This document shows, one piece after another, positions 26,387-35,167 of a stretch of 64,000 nt of DNA. Under the pieces are notes generated by a model. The model saw only the letters and a list, made by a program, of their open reading frames with translations. It had not been told where the DNA came from and searched no databases. The stretch lies in the NCBI GenBank assembly GCA_029259595.1, contig JAJDEW010000111.1, forward strand, positions 1 to 64,000, read 5' to 3'. The DNA comes from Planctomycetota bacterium (lineage in GTDB: Bacteria; Planctomycetota; UBA1135; GCA-002686595). The position numbers were made by a program, and so were the translations under genes. The first letter of the stretch is position 1, and the number at the start of each line of letters is the position of its first letter.

Positions 26387-27577
26387 TCAGTGGCTGAAGC
26401 GGAGCAAGAGCAAGTGCGCCGTAGGCGTCGTCAGGTCTTCGACGGTCTTGCCCGGAGGCAACAGGACCCCGGCGCCCGAACCGGGTGTGTGCAGCTGGAT
26501 GACGCCGGGACCACCGTGGCCTCCGCCGCTGATCGGACCAGCGCCGGGTTGGAAGTGTGCGTCTCCTCCCGCGCCGCCCAGGGCCATGACGGCTTGGTCG
26601 GAAGCAGCCGTCAAGTCGATCGTGATGCCTTGCAGCACGAGATAGCCGCCCGAGCCACCGCCACCCGAACCGCCGATGTGGTCCAGGAAGTTCGTGTTCT
26701 CGCCCCGCGCACCGCGACCTCCGTTGGCGATCACGCGACCGTTCTGTCCGAAGCGGATGATGCGCGAATAGAGCAGCCCGAGACCACCGCCGCCGCCGCC
26801 GGGACCACCCTTCTCGTCGCTGGCCGGAGACCAGGGCACGTTCGGGAAGACGGGGGAAGGGATGGCATCGCCGCCGCCTCCGCCGCCGCGTCCACCTTCG
26901 GGGCGCAGGAGCTCACCGATGACGAGCTGGTTCGTGACGGGATCGAGCCGAACGCCCCAAAAGTCGTTGGTCGGGTCACCATCTCGAAAGAGCGGGTCAC
27001 CGGCCTGTCCACCGGCGGGAATCGACAGTCCGCTCAAGGCGCCGAAGGCCGCCGGGTTGCCGTCGAGGCCGTCTTCGGCCGCCGGGCCGCCGGGGACGCT
27101 CGCGGCCAGGGCGCCACCACCGCCGCCGCCGGGCCGCCGGGCATCGACCAGGGGCAGGCCCGAGTAGCCTGATTCGCCTCCGCGTCCGCCGAAGCGCTGC
27201 GCATGAGGTCCGTCGAGGCCGAAGCCACCGGCGGGCGTCGAGCCCGTCGTTCGGGTGCTGCTGTCGCCGCCGCGTCCGCCGCCGGGACCACCCGGGCCGC
27301 CCGGCTCGGGCACGTGTCCGGTGTTCAGGGTCGCGACGTCCCTCGCGTTGAAGCCCGAGAGGTCCATGAGTCCGTCGATGCGGATCGACTGGCGCGCCAA
27401 GGTCAAGAAGCGGCGCGGACCTTGGACACGCAGGACGCCGCCGTCCTCGATGATGAGATTGTCGACGAGCAGCGGGCCTTGGGACGTGTCGTAGAAGACG
27501 GTCTGGCCGGCCGGAACGATGAAGTCGTTGGCCTGGGGAAGCACGGCGCTGGCCGCGAGCAAGACGGTAAGGAGCAT
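26387..27577 (-). CDS. Secreted glycine-rich protein
   Basis: 396 aa. Signal peptide MLLTVLLAASAVLPQA, cleaved before ND. The next 80 residues (VPAGQTVFYDTSQGPLLVDN and similar) look like stacked beta strands or a beta-helix. From about residue 90, Gly-rich blocks (GGPGGPGGGRGGD, RPGGGGGGALAA, GGRGGGGGGD, GGSGGGGSGGYL) alternate with short hydrophobic strands. Such proteins are usually surface-exposed or matrix-forming; I cannot name the family. ATG 27577 is preferred over one 10 codons upstream, because GAGG lies about 6 bases before it and the signal peptide then begins properly. Confidence 0.7.
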   Translation of the reverse strand: MLLTVLLAASAVLPQANDFIVPAGQTVFYDTSQGPLLVDNLIIEDGGVLRVQGPRRFLTLARQSIRIDGLMDLSGFNARDVATLNTGHVPEPGGPGGPGGGRGGDSSTRTTGSTPAGGFGLDGPHAQRFGGRGGESGYSGLPLVDARRPGGGGGGALAASVPGGPAAEDGLDGNPAAFGALSGLSIPAGGQAGDPLFRDGDPTNDFWGVRLDPVTNQLVIGELLRPEGGRGGGGGGDAIPSPVFPNVPWSPASDEKGGPGGGGGGLGLLYSRIIRFGQNGRVIANGGRGARGENTNFLDHIGGSGGGGSGGYLVLQGITIDLTAASDQAVMALGGAGGDAHFQPGAGPISGGGHGGPGVIQLHTPGSGAGVLLPPGKTVEDLTTPTAHLLLLRFSH

Positions 27578-27945
27578 GACTGCCTCGGGTTGGTGATTCT
27601 GGTGCAAGGGTGACGGAGAGCGTCCGCCGATCCGGATGCGCGAGCCGCGTGGCCCTCGCAGAAGTCATCGGTGCATGGTGGGAGCGTCGTCGGTGTTTTC
27701 GGAACCCTGCGAACGGCTCGCCAGTGTGCGCAGATTCGCTCGGATTCCGCTGCTGGTGTCGTTTGCCTTGCCAACGAAGGACTCCGACGCCCCTCTAGAG
27801 ACGGCTTGCATGCGGGTCACGCGGCCTCGGCCCTTCCCCTGGAACGCGTCGTTCGTATCCTGACGGCGTTCTCCGCGGCGGGAATCACGTTCGATGCCGC
27901 ACGCGTCGGTGTGCCGAATGGCTCGCCTCCAGGAACCCGAGAATC
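27578..27945. other. Intergenic region between Gly-rich protein and membrane protein
   Basis: 368 bases between two divergent genes, slightly less GC-rich than its surroundings. Short open frames cross it on both strands, but none has a ribosome-binding site or recognisable product. It should hold the promoter of the Gly-rich gene on the minus strand and that of the small membrane protein on the plus strand. I see no definite -35/-10 pair and no strong hairpin. Confidence 0.4.
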
Positions 27946-28407
27946 GTGAATCCCGTCGTCTTCATCGCCTTCGTCTGGATCTTGATCGGGCTCGTCGTCG
28001 CCGCTGCGGCTCGGGTCCGTTCGACAGCTCGACTCGGGCAGAGTCTGGGTGCCTATGGCCGCAGGCGCATCGGCGTCCAGGCCGGCGCGCTGCTCGGCCT
28101 CGGGGTGGTCTCCTGCATGTACGGCGAGAGAGTCGAGCTCGCGCTCTTCGCCTTCGTTCTCGTCTACCTCTGGCTCGCGCCGGTGGAGAGCGAGCGCGCC
28201 TATGGTCTGAAGGGAGCGTCGTTCGCCTGGCGCAGCGTTCGTTACGCGGACGCCGAAGAGTGGCGGCTCGCCGGGGAGCACCTGCGCCTCTTGGTACACG
28301 ACGAATGGAATGCGGTGCGCGTAAGTCCCGAGCACTTGGAAACGCTCCAGGCGGAGCTCGAGCGGATCGCTCCCGAACGAAGGAGTCGGATCGGCACGGG
28401 CACCTGA
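27946..28407 (+). CDS. Small membrane protein, unknown
   Basis: 153 aa starting at GTG 27946. Two or three hydrophobic helices (about 4-21, 43-58 and 64-78) are followed by a charged cytosolic tail of about 70 residues with AEEWRLAGEHLRLLVHDEW. I do not recognise the family. The downstream minus-strand kinase gene converges on it with a 13-base gap. Confidence 0.55.
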   Translation: MNPVVFIAFVWILIGLVVAAAARVRSTARLGQSLGAYGRRRIGVQAGALLGLGVVSCMYGERVELALFAFVLVYLWLAPVESERAYGLKGASFAWRSVRYADAEEWRLAGEHLRLLVHDEWNAVRVSPEHLETLQAELERIAPERRSRIGTGT

Positions 28408-28420
28408 GTCGCCGTCGACG

Positions 28421-29206
28421 TCAGCGCGGGATCCAGTCGGGCGCGGGCACCGAATCTTCCTTGAACTTGCGCTCGAGCCGGCGGACGAGCGCGCGCCGCT
28501 CGACGACCACGCGCTTCAGGGTCTCGACCGGGTCCAAGGTCGAGCGCTGCTCGAAGTAGGCCCGAAAGAAGGCGCGCTCCTCTTCGGCCGTGAACAAGAC
28601 GGCGCCCTCCAAGAGCAGACAGGCCAAATCGTAATGGGGTCCGCGGGTTCCCCGCCGCCGGCCGCCGCGCCAGGCGTCGAGAAAGTGGATACGCACTCCC
28701 TCCGGGCTCGTCTCGACGAGAAGATTGCGAGGGAAGAGGTCGCGGTGGACGAAGCGCGCCTGATGGAGGCGGGCGACCTCGGTCGCGAGCTTCTTGACGA
28801 TTGCCATCCGCTGCGCTTGCGGTCGTTCGCGGAAGCGCTCGTGCAAGGGGTGCGCGTCCGGGACGTGACGCGTGACGAGGAACTGGAAGCGCGGCAGACC
28901 CCGCGAGAAGAAGGCGCCACCGATCAGCGGCTGGGGCGCATGAAACTCGTGTCGACGGAGCCAGGCAAGGTTTTGGAACTCGGCGACGCGCGGAGGTGCG
29001 ATGCGCAGGAAGACGAAGCGCAGGCCGTGACGCAGGGCGACGCGACCGGACAAAGAGCTCCACTTGAACCAGACGCGCCCCGCATCGATGACGCGCGTTC
29101 CACCGCGTGAGGTCCCTTCCTGCGCTGCGGCTTCGAGCTCGTCTTTCCACTCCTCGTAGAGCGTGCGGTCGCCCAGGACCAACTCCGTGTGCGTGCGGCT
29201 CGTCAC
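28421..29206 (-). CDS. LPS kinase-like (KdkA/WaaP/InaA-type) protein
   Basis: 261 aa with a compact protein-kinase-like fold. A likely ATP-lysine is Lys48 in VWFKWSS, the catalytic loop is FVHRDLFPRNLLV (His154, Asp156, Asn161), and the metal Asp is 177 in HFLDAW. KdkA/WaaP enzymes phosphorylate Kdo or heptose in LPS core, on the cytoplasmic face of the inner membrane. Start GTG 29206 overlaps the upstream methyltransferase stop (GTGA), so the two act together. The substrate is inferred only. Confidence 0.75.
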   Translation of the reverse strand: MTSRTHTELVLGDRTLYEEWKDELEAAAQEGTSRGGTRVIDAGRVWFKWSSLSGRVALRHGLRFVFLRIAPPRVAEFQNLAWLRRHEFHAPQPLIGGAFFSRGLPRFQFLVTRHVPDAHPLHERFRERPQAQRMAIVKKLATEVARLHQARFVHRDLFPRNLLVETSPEGVRIHFLDAWRGGRRRGTRGPHYDLACLLLEGAVLFTAEEERAFFRAYFEQRSTLDPVETLKRVVVERRALVRRLERKFKEDSVPAPDWIPR

Positions 29207-29826
29207 GGGGTGCGCTCGAACAGGGCGTAGGCCTGGCGGGAGAAGAACGGCATCGAGTGCGTGAGAGCCACGCTGCGCGCGCCGGCACGCGCAAAGGCGG
29301 CGATGAGCTCGGTGCGCGGGCGTGCCGTGCGTCGAGCCGGCGTGCGACCGACGACCCGACGCGACCACTCGGCGAGGGCGCGCGTGTCCCAGAACGTGAC
29401 CACGACGAAGCGTGAGCTCACGCGAACGAGCTCGCGCACGGCCAGGTCCAGCTCGGTCGTCGAATGCAGGTGGTGAAGGAAGCGGCACGAGCTGACGAGG
29501 TCGAACGAGCCGCATCGAAACGGGAGGCGGAAGACGTCGCCCGCGATGCGCTGGCCCGCACCCCGGCTCAGCATGGCGGGTGCGACGTCGAGGCCGACCC
29601 AGCGCTCGGTGCGCGCGGCCAGCACCGGACGCAGGCGGCCCGTACCGCAGGGGGCGTCGAGGGTTCGGGCCGTTTTTCCGACCCAGCGGTCGAGCAGCGC
29701 GGCCACGCGCCTCGGATCCCGCTCGGCATGGCGCTTCGAACGAAAACGACGGTGGCGGTAGTGCTCGGCCTCCGCCTCCGACGCCCAGCGCCGCTCCCGC
29801 TCTGTGCGTTCCGCCGTAGGGGCCAT
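29203..29826 (-). CDS. Class I SAM-dependent methyltransferase
   Basis: 207 aa. The SAM motif is LDAPCGTGRLRPVLAA, followed by VGLDVAPAMLSRG, VFRLPFRCGSFDLV and SCRFLHHL, typical of Methyltransf_11. Small-molecule or lipid substrate. Overlaps the LPS-kinase-like gene by GTGA and is its only operon partner, so a role in modifying envelope lipid or sugar is plausible. It is divergent from the methyltransferase at 29883, with 56 bases between starts. Confidence 0.75.
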   Translation of the reverse strand: MAPTAERTERERRWASEAEAEHYRHRRFRSKRHAERDPRRVAALLDRWVGKTARTLDAPCGTGRLRPVLAARTERWVGLDVAPAMLSRGAGQRIAGDVFRLPFRCGSFDLVSSCRFLHHLHSTTELDLAVRELVRVSSRFVVVTFWDTRALAEWSRRVVGRTPARRTARPRTELIAAFARAGARSVALTHSMPFFSRQAYALFERTP

Positions 29827-29868
29827 GCCAGAGTGAAGCCTGCCACGGCCCTTCCGCCAAGCCTGCGC

Positions 29869-29874
29869 TACGAT
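29869..29874 (+). promoter_or_regulatory. -10 box TACGAT near start codon
   Basis: TACGAT ends 8 bases before the ATG at 29883, so the predicted transcription start falls within 1-2 bases of the start codon. No -35 consensus seen. Confidence 0.4.
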
Positions 29875-29882
29875 CTCGGGTC

Positions 29883-30536
29883 ATGACCCCGAACACCGAC
29901 CGCACGACGAACGACCGGGACCGCTGGGACGAGAAGTATCGGGGAGCGTTCGGGCGCAAGGTCACCGTTGCGGATCCGTTCGTGTGCGCAGCGTTGCCCC
30001 GGATCGAGGCGGCGCTCGCGGGGCTGGGGTCGCCACGCGCGCTCGATCTGGCCTGCGGGACCGGGCGTCACGCGCTGCTTCTGGCCGAGCGCGGCTTTCG
30101 GACCTCGGGCTGGGACGTGAGTCCGGTGGCGCTCGAGCTCCTGGGCGAGCGGGCGCGCCGGGCCGGGGTGCGAATCGAGACCCAGGTCGTCGATCTCCTG
30201 GCTCCCCTGAAAAAGCGGGGGCAGCCGGGGGAATGGCCCGACGCCTGGCCCTTCGAGCTCGTGACGATCGTGGACTTTCTCGATCGCGGTCTGTGGGCCC
30301 GACTCGGGGAGCTGGTTCGGCCCGGCGGACATTTGCTCGCGGTCACGTTCACCGTGGATCAGCGTGGCGCCAAGCCGCCCTTGAAGTACCGCCTGCGCCG
30401 CGGCGAGCTCGCGGACGGAGTCCCCGGCTTCGAGACGCTGGAAGTGCGCGAGAGCGACGGTCGTGCGGGCCTGTGGGCCCGACGCGAAGCGGGTGACGAC
30501 CCGTCCGACCTGCGCGCGACGTCGGTCGACGACTGA
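29883..30536 (+). CDS. TehB/TPMT-like class I methyltransferase
   Basis: 217 aa. The SAM motif ALDLACGTGRHALLLAERGF is followed by SGWDVSPVALELLGER, a combination common in TehB-like and thiopurine methyltransferase-type enzymes that methylate tellurite, thiols or small acceptors. FELVTIVDFLDRGLW continues the fold. The C-terminus carries a short acidic tail. A TACGAT box 8 bases before the ATG suggests a very short or absent leader. Function is not more specific than a small-substrate methyltransferase. Confidence 0.75.
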   Translation: MTPNTDRTTNDRDRWDEKYRGAFGRKVTVADPFVCAALPRIEAALAGLGSPRALDLACGTGRHALLLAERGFRTSGWDVSPVALELLGERARRAGVRIETQVVDLLAPLKKRGQPGEWPDAWPFELVTIVDFLDRGLWARLGELVRPGGHLLAVTFTVDQRGAKPPLKYRLRRGELADGVPGFETLEVRESDGRAGLWARREAGDDPSDLRATSVDD

Positions 30537-30574
30537 AGTCGGGGAACGGGCGGGCTTCGTCCGTGGCCGCCTCC

Positions 30575-30580
30575 TAAGAT
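30575..30580 (+). promoter_or_regulatory. -10 box TAAGAT, leaderless arrangement
   Basis: TAAGAT ends exactly 6 bases before the ATG of the helicase gene at 30587, predicting transcription from the start codon itself. Spacer GGGCGG between. Confidence 0.5.
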
Positions 30581-30586
30581 GGGCGG

Positions 30587-32836
30587 ATGGTGCCTCTCGA
30601 CTGGATGGACGTGCGCGCGGATGCGGTCGCCGATGCGGCTCCCGCAGAGGGCGGGGAGGGCGGTCTCGAGGTCGAGGCCCTGCTCGAGGGCCTGAACGAG
30701 CCCCAGCGTCTCGCGGCTTCGCACGACGAGGGGCCGCTCTTGATCCTCGCGGGTGCCGGCTCGGGCAAGACGCGCGTGATCACGCGCCGGATCGCCTGGC
30801 TGATCGCGACCCGTCGTGTGAGCTCGAGCGAGGTCCTGGCGATCACGTTCACGAACAAGGCCGCGCGCGAGATGCGCGAGCGGGTCGAGGCCCTGCTGCC
30901 GGCCCGGGGTATGTGGATCAGCACTTTCCACGCCATGTGCGCGCGGATCCTGCGGCGCGACATCGAGGCCCTTGGCACCCACACGCGCGGCTTCTCGATC
31001 TACGACACGCACGACAAGAACCAGCTGATCAAGGCCATCACGAAGGAGCTGGGCTACGACACACAGCGCTTTCGGCCCGCGCAGGTGGGGGGCTGGATCA
31101 GCGACTGGAAGACGTCGCGCTTCAACGCCGAAGAGGACCGGGTCGAGGCCGGCTTCGGAGGCATCGAAGACGAGGTCCTGACGCGGGTCACGCGCCGCTA
31201 CGCGGAGAAGATGGCCGAGAACAACGCGCTCGACTTCGACGACCTCCTCGTCAAGACGCTCGAGCTGTTCGAACGCCATCCCGGGATCCGTGACGCCTAC
31301 GCGCATCAATTCCGGTACGTCCTGGTCGACGAGTACCAGGACACGAACCGCATCCAGTACCTCCTGACGCGCCACCTCTCGTCGGTGCACAAAAACCTGG
31401 CGGTCTGCGGGGATCCGGACCAGTCGATCTATGGCTGGCGTGGCGCGGACATCCGCAACATCCTCGACTTCGAGCGGGACTTCGGTGCCGAGCGGAGGGC
31501 GACCGTCGTCAAGCTCGAGCAGAACTACCGTTCGACCCGCTGCATTCTCGAGGCGGCCCAGGGGCTCGTTCGCCACAACCTGGGGCGCAAGGAGAAGGAC
31601 CTCTGGACCGAGAAGGAGAACGAGCACCGGATCACGGTCCTGAACTGCGGCAACGAGAACGACGAGGCCAATCGCATCGCGAACGAGATCCATGCGTTGC
31701 GCAGTCAGGGGATCGCGCCGGATCAGATCGCCGTTTTCTATCGAGTCAACTTCATGCAGCGCGCGCTCGAGCGCGCCATGCGGCTGACCGGCGTGCCCTA
31801 CCAGATCGTCGGTGGCGTCGAGTTCTACCAGCGCCGCGAAGTGCGGGACCTGATCGCCTACTTGCAGATCGTCGGGAATCCGCGCGACGACGTGGCCTGC
31901 CAGCGCGTGCTCAACGTGCCGGCGCGCGGCGTCGGTGAGAAGAGCGTCGGTCTGCTCGCGGCCTGGGCGGCCGAGCGCGGCCTTCCGCTGACCGAAGCCG
32001 TGCGCTCGCCGGAAGCTCGCGGCGCCATTCGCGGTCGCGCCAAGGCAGGACTCGCGGCCTTCGCGGGCCTGGTCGAGCGTCTGGCCGAGATGAAGAGCCT
32101 CTCGGCCGTGCAGGTGCTCGACTTCGTCATCGAGAAGGTCGACTACCGGGCCTGGCTCGCGACCGGAGCCGACGCGGACTCGACCAACCGCGAGGAGAAC
32201 GTCGAGGAGCTCCGAACCCACGCGGCGAGCTACGACGCGGAGAATCCCGAAGGCGGAGTGCGCGGCTTCCTCCAGGAGGTGGCGCTCGTCAGCGACGTCG
32301 ACGCCTGGGAAGAGGAAGACAAGAAGGTCACCTTGATGACCCTGCACTCCTCCAAGGGGCTCGAGTTTCCGATCGTCTTCGTCGCCGGCTGCGAAGAGGA
32401 GCTCCTGCCGCACGCCCTGGCGATGATGGACGGAGACGACGAGGAAAGCGGCGTCGAGGAAGAGCGGCGACTCATGTACGTCGGCATGACGCGCGCGCAG
32501 GATCGCCTCTACTTGACTCATGCCGATCGTCGCCTGCACTTCGGCGAGACCAACTGGCGGCGGCCCTCGCGCTTCCTCGCAGAGATCCCCACCGAGCTCG
32601 TGGCGGGCCACGTCCCGGAGGAAGAGGAAGAGGACGTGCTCGGACCGTACGAGGCTCCGGCGGAGGAGTACGCCCTCGCGGAAGGCGATCGCGTCGAGCA
32701 CGACCACTTCGGCTACGGCTACGTCGCCCGCCTGCAGGGCTCGGGCGCGAATGCGCGCGTGACCGTCGACTTCACCGCGGTCGGCAGCAAGGTCCTGCTC
32801 GTCCAGTACGCCAACCTGAAGGTCGTACGCGGATGA
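30587..32836 (+). CDS. pcrA: UvrD/PcrA-type superfamily 1 DNA helicase
   Basis: 749-aa 3'-5' helicase, role in nucleotide-excision and replication repair. All SF1 motifs are seen: AGAGSGKTRVITRRI (Walker A, 55-69), ITFTNKAAREM, STFHAMCARIL, VDEYQDTN, GDPDQSIYGWRGAD, EQNYRST, VTLMTLHSSKGLEFPIVF and RLMYVGMTRAQDRLYL. The C-terminal GDRVEHDHFGYGYVARL is the Tudor-like RNA-polymerase-interacting segment of PcrA/UvrD. ATG 30587 sits 6 bases after a TAAGAT box. The stop overlaps the sigma-54-type ATPase gene (ATGA), an unusual partner. Confidence 0.95.
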   Translation: MVPLDWMDVRADAVADAAPAEGGEGGLEVEALLEGLNEPQRLAASHDEGPLLILAGAGSGKTRVITRRIAWLIATRRVSSSEVLAITFTNKAAREMRERVEALLPARGMWISTFHAMCARILRRDIEALGTHTRGFSIYDTHDKNQLIKAITKELGYDTQRFRPAQVGGWISDWKTSRFNAEEDRVEAGFGGIEDEVLTRVTRRYAEKMAENNALDFDDLLVKTLELFERHPGIRDAYAHQFRYVLVDEYQDTNRIQYLLTRHLSSVHKNLAVCGDPDQSIYGWRGADIRNILDFERDFGAERRATVVKLEQNYRSTRCILEAAQGLVRHNLGRKEKDLWTEKENEHRITVLNCGNENDEANRIANEIHALRSQGIAPDQIAVFYRVNFMQRALERAMRLTGVPYQIVGGVEFYQRREVRDLIAYLQIVGNPRDDVACQRVLNVPARGVGEKSVGLLAAWAAERGLPLTEAVRSPEARGAIRGRAKAGLAAFAGLVERLAEMKSLSAVQVLDFVIEKVDYRAWLATGADADSTNREENVEELRTHAASYDAENPEGGVRGFLQEVALVSDVDAWEEEDKKVTLMTLHSSKGLEFPIVFVAGCEEELLPHALAMMDGDDEESGVEEERRLMYVGMTRAQDRLYLTHADRRLHFGETNWRRPSRFLAEIPTELVAGHVPEEEEEDVLGPYEAPAEEYALAEGDRVEHDHFGYGYVARLQGSGANARVTVDFTAVGSKVLLVQYANLKVVRG

Positions 32837-33738
32837 GTTCGAGTGCGGGCGACCTCGCCGAAGAACTGCGCGAGCTCCTGGTCCGCGCCCGCGAGCAGGG
32901 TGCGCTCGAGGCGTTGCAGGGCGTGTTCCGGACCTTCGTCGAAGGGCATGCCACGCCCGCGCCGCAGGCGGGAGACGTCCCCGGCCGCTTCGGCCTGGTC
33001 GGGGATTCGAAGGCGATGCACGTCGTCTTCGACCTGATCGAACGCGTGGCGAAGAGCTCCGTTCCCGTTCTGATCCAGGGGGCAACGGGCACCGGCAAGG
33101 AGCTGGTTGCGCGTGCGCTCCACGACCACTCCCCGCGCGCGAAGTACGCCTTCGTCGCCGAGAACTGCGCGGCGGTACCGGCGAACCTCCTCGAGAGCGA
33201 GCTCTTCGGTCACAAGAAGGGATCGTTCACCGGTGCGATCGCAGACCGCGACGGACACTTCGTCGTGGCGGACAAGGGCTCGATCTTCCTCGACGAGATC
33301 GGAGACATGCCGCTCGCCATGCAGTCCAAGCTGCTGCGGGTGCTCGAGGAGAACGAGGTGCGTCCGGTGGGCTCGAACAAGGTCCGCAAGGTGGACGCCC
33401 GCGTCATCGCGGCGACGCACCGGGACCTCGCACAGATGGTCGAGGACCGCTCCTTTCGCGAAGATCTCTACTATCGCCTGAACGTCATCCGCATCCCGCT
33501 GCCGCCCCTGTCCGAGCGTGAGGGGGACGTCGCGATCTTGACGGACTTCTTCCTGCGAAAGCTCGCAGGGGAGATGGGGCGCGAAGTTCCCGAGGTCACT
33601 CCCGAGGCGCAGGCGCTGCTCGAGGGCGCGCCCTGGCCCGGCAACGTGCGTCAGCTCGAGAACGAGATCCGTCGCTCGTTGGCCCTCTCGAGGGGTATCA
33701 TCGACATCGTCGACCTGTCGCCGTCTCTCGCAGGGTGA
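32833..33738 (+). CDS. Sigma-54 interacting AAA+ ATPase without receiver or HTH domain
   Basis: 301 aa, essentially only the central AAA+ domain of bacterial enhancer-binding proteins. Walker A is GATGTGKE (83-90), the sigma-54 contact loop is GSFTGA (130-135, a variant of GAFTGA), Walker B is FLDEIGD (152-158), and FREDLYYRLNVIRIPLPPL and WPGNVRQLENEI follow. The protein stops shortly after this, with no Fis-type helix-turn-helix, and the 55 N-terminal residues are not a receiver domain. It may activate sigma-54 RNA polymerase from solution, or depend on partners such as the FHA-like protein next door. Coupled by ATGA to the helicase gene. Confidence 0.85.
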   Translation: MSSSAGDLAEELRELLVRAREQGALEALQGVFRTFVEGHATPAPQAGDVPGRFGLVGDSKAMHVVFDLIERVAKSSVPVLIQGATGTGKELVARALHDHSPRAKYAFVAENCAAVPANLLESELFGHKKGSFTGAIADRDGHFVVADKGSIFLDEIGDMPLAMQSKLLRVLEENEVRPVGSNKVRKVDARVIAATHRDLAQMVEDRSFREDLYYRLNVIRIPLPPLSEREGDVAILTDFFLRKLAGEMGREVPEVTPEAQALLEGAPWPGNVRQLENEIRRSLALSRGIIDIVDLSPSLAG

Positions 33739-33778
33739 GGCGGCGCGCCACTTTCAGTCAGGAGTTCGAGGCCGATTC

Positions 33779-35167
33779 ATGGTGAGGATCATCATCGAGG
33801 AAGAAGGCGCGCGCCGCGCCTTCAAACTAGGGAGCGGCAGGCTCTCGATCGGATCCGGCGAAGCCGCGCGCTTGCGGCTCACGTCCACCGACGTCGCCGA
33901 CGTGCACGTCGAGGTCCACGTGGGCGCTGACGTCGTGAAGCTCGTGCCGCGCCCGGGCGTCGTGCCACCCGAGGTCGAAGGCCAACCGTGTACCGAGGAG
34001 GTCGAGCTCGCGCTGCGGCAGGCCTTTTCGATCGGAAGCGCCCGGGTCTGGTTCGAGGTCGACGAGGGCGACATCCAGGGGCCGCGCACGTCGGCGTCGA
34101 GTGCCGCGCCGCGGACCACTGCGCCGACGGGAGCGAGGGTCACGGGCCGTGCCGATCGCAGCGTTCAGCGCGAGGAAGCGATCCGCAAGGCGAAGGACGG
34201 TGCGCGCCGGTCCGTCGTACAGCGACAGACGCGGCGCGTCGAGCGGGGCTTGCCGAGCTGGCTCACCGCGACCCTGATCCTGGGCGGGGTCGTGGTCGCC
34301 GTCTTCGTCTTGAACAAGATCTTCGTCGAGACCGGCAAGCGGGGGGCGGGCTCCGTCCTCGCGACGATCCAGGCGGCCGAGCACGAGGTCGAGATCGGGA
34401 ACTTCGAGACGGCCCTGGCCAAGCTCGAGCTCTTGCCGAAGAGCGTCGATCCCTCGCCCGAGGAATTGAAGCGCATCGAGGGCATCAAGGCCGAGATCAA
34501 GGAGCGCTCGAAGCAGACCGTGCAGGATGTCGAGAACCTGAAGGGGACGAACTTCCTGGATACGTTCTTGAAGCGATACGAGAAGAATTACCTCCAGCGC
34601 AACCCCGAGCCCGCCAAGGTACGTCTCTTCCTGAAGCGTACGGCCGAGTTCCAGCGGCGCTGGCCGACGCACCCGGACATGGATTGGGTCAAGCGTCAGG
34701 AGAATCGTTTCCGGGGCTCGATCGATCTGTCCGCCGAGCCGACCTACGACGATGTCGCCTGGGAGATCGAAAGCCTCGTCGACACCGCGCCGCGCAACTA
34801 CAAGGACGCCTTCGCGCTGCTCGACGGCTACATCGAAGGCGGAGGTGTCCGGCTGAGCGAGGCCGAGGAACTGCGGGCGCAGCTGGTCGAGGACCGCGTG
34901 GCCTACGCCGAGGACCGGATTCAGCAGGCCAAGTACGAGTACGAGGACAAGGACGACCACGCCAAGTGCGTTTGGTGGCTCGTGCACAGCATCATCTGGC
35001 TTGGCGACGAGGAGCTGGAGAACGACGCCGCGCGTCGGCTCGTGGCGGTCGACCGCGCGAACGAGCACATCCTGGGCTACGAGAATCGCTACCCGGACAA
35101 GTTCCGCGCGCTGCTCGCGAACGACATCGTCCGCGCCTACGCGAAGAAGACCAAGCTCATCGACTGA
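33779..35167 (+). CDS. FHA-like/TPR-like single-pass membrane protein
   Basis: 462 aa. Residues 1-95 look like a degenerate FHA domain (LGSGRLSIGSGEAARLRL, then VADVHVEVHVGADVV). A basic linker and one transmembrane helix (161-178) come next. The remaining 280 residues are helical and TPR-like (for example AAEHEVEIGNFETALAKLEL). FHA domains bind phosphothreonine, so the cytosolic part may read a kinase signal and the other side may scaffold. GAGG lies about 8 bases before ATG 33779. It follows the sigma-54 ATPase gene by 40 bases. Its end overlaps the convergent kinase gene by 11 bases. Confidence 0.65.
   Translation: MVRIIIEEEGARRAFKLGSGRLSIGSGEAARLRLTSTDVADVHVEVHVGADVVKLVPRPGVVPPEVEGQPCTEEVELALRQAFSIGSARVWFEVDEGDIQGPRTSASSAAPRTTAPTGARVTGRADRSVQREEAIRKAKDGARRSVVQRQTRRVERGLPSWLTATLILGGVVVAVFVLNKIFVETGKRGAGSVLATIQAAEHEVEIGNFETALAKLELLPKSVDPSPEELKRIEGIKAEIKERSKQTVQDVENLKGTNFLDTFLKRYEKNYLQRNPEPAKVRLFLKRTAEFQRRWPTHPDMDWVKRQENRFRGSIDLSAEPTYDDVAWEIESLVDTAPRNYKDAFALLDGYIEGGGVRLSEAEELRAQLVEDRVAYAEDRIQQAKYEYEDKDDHAKCVWWLVHSIIWLGDEELENDAARRLVAVDRANEHILGYENRYPDKFRALLANDIVRAYAKKTKLID

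Noticed and set aside
27610..27949. Short plus-strand frames in the 27.6-27.9 kb gap as genes
   Set aside because: Arg/Cys-rich translations, mutually overlapping, without ribosome-binding sites or coupling.
30359..33085. Minus-strand 908-codon open frame opposite the helicase and sigma-54 ATPase
   Set aside because: It is antisense to two genes with complete motifs; its translation is Arg/Val/Asp-rich and featureless.
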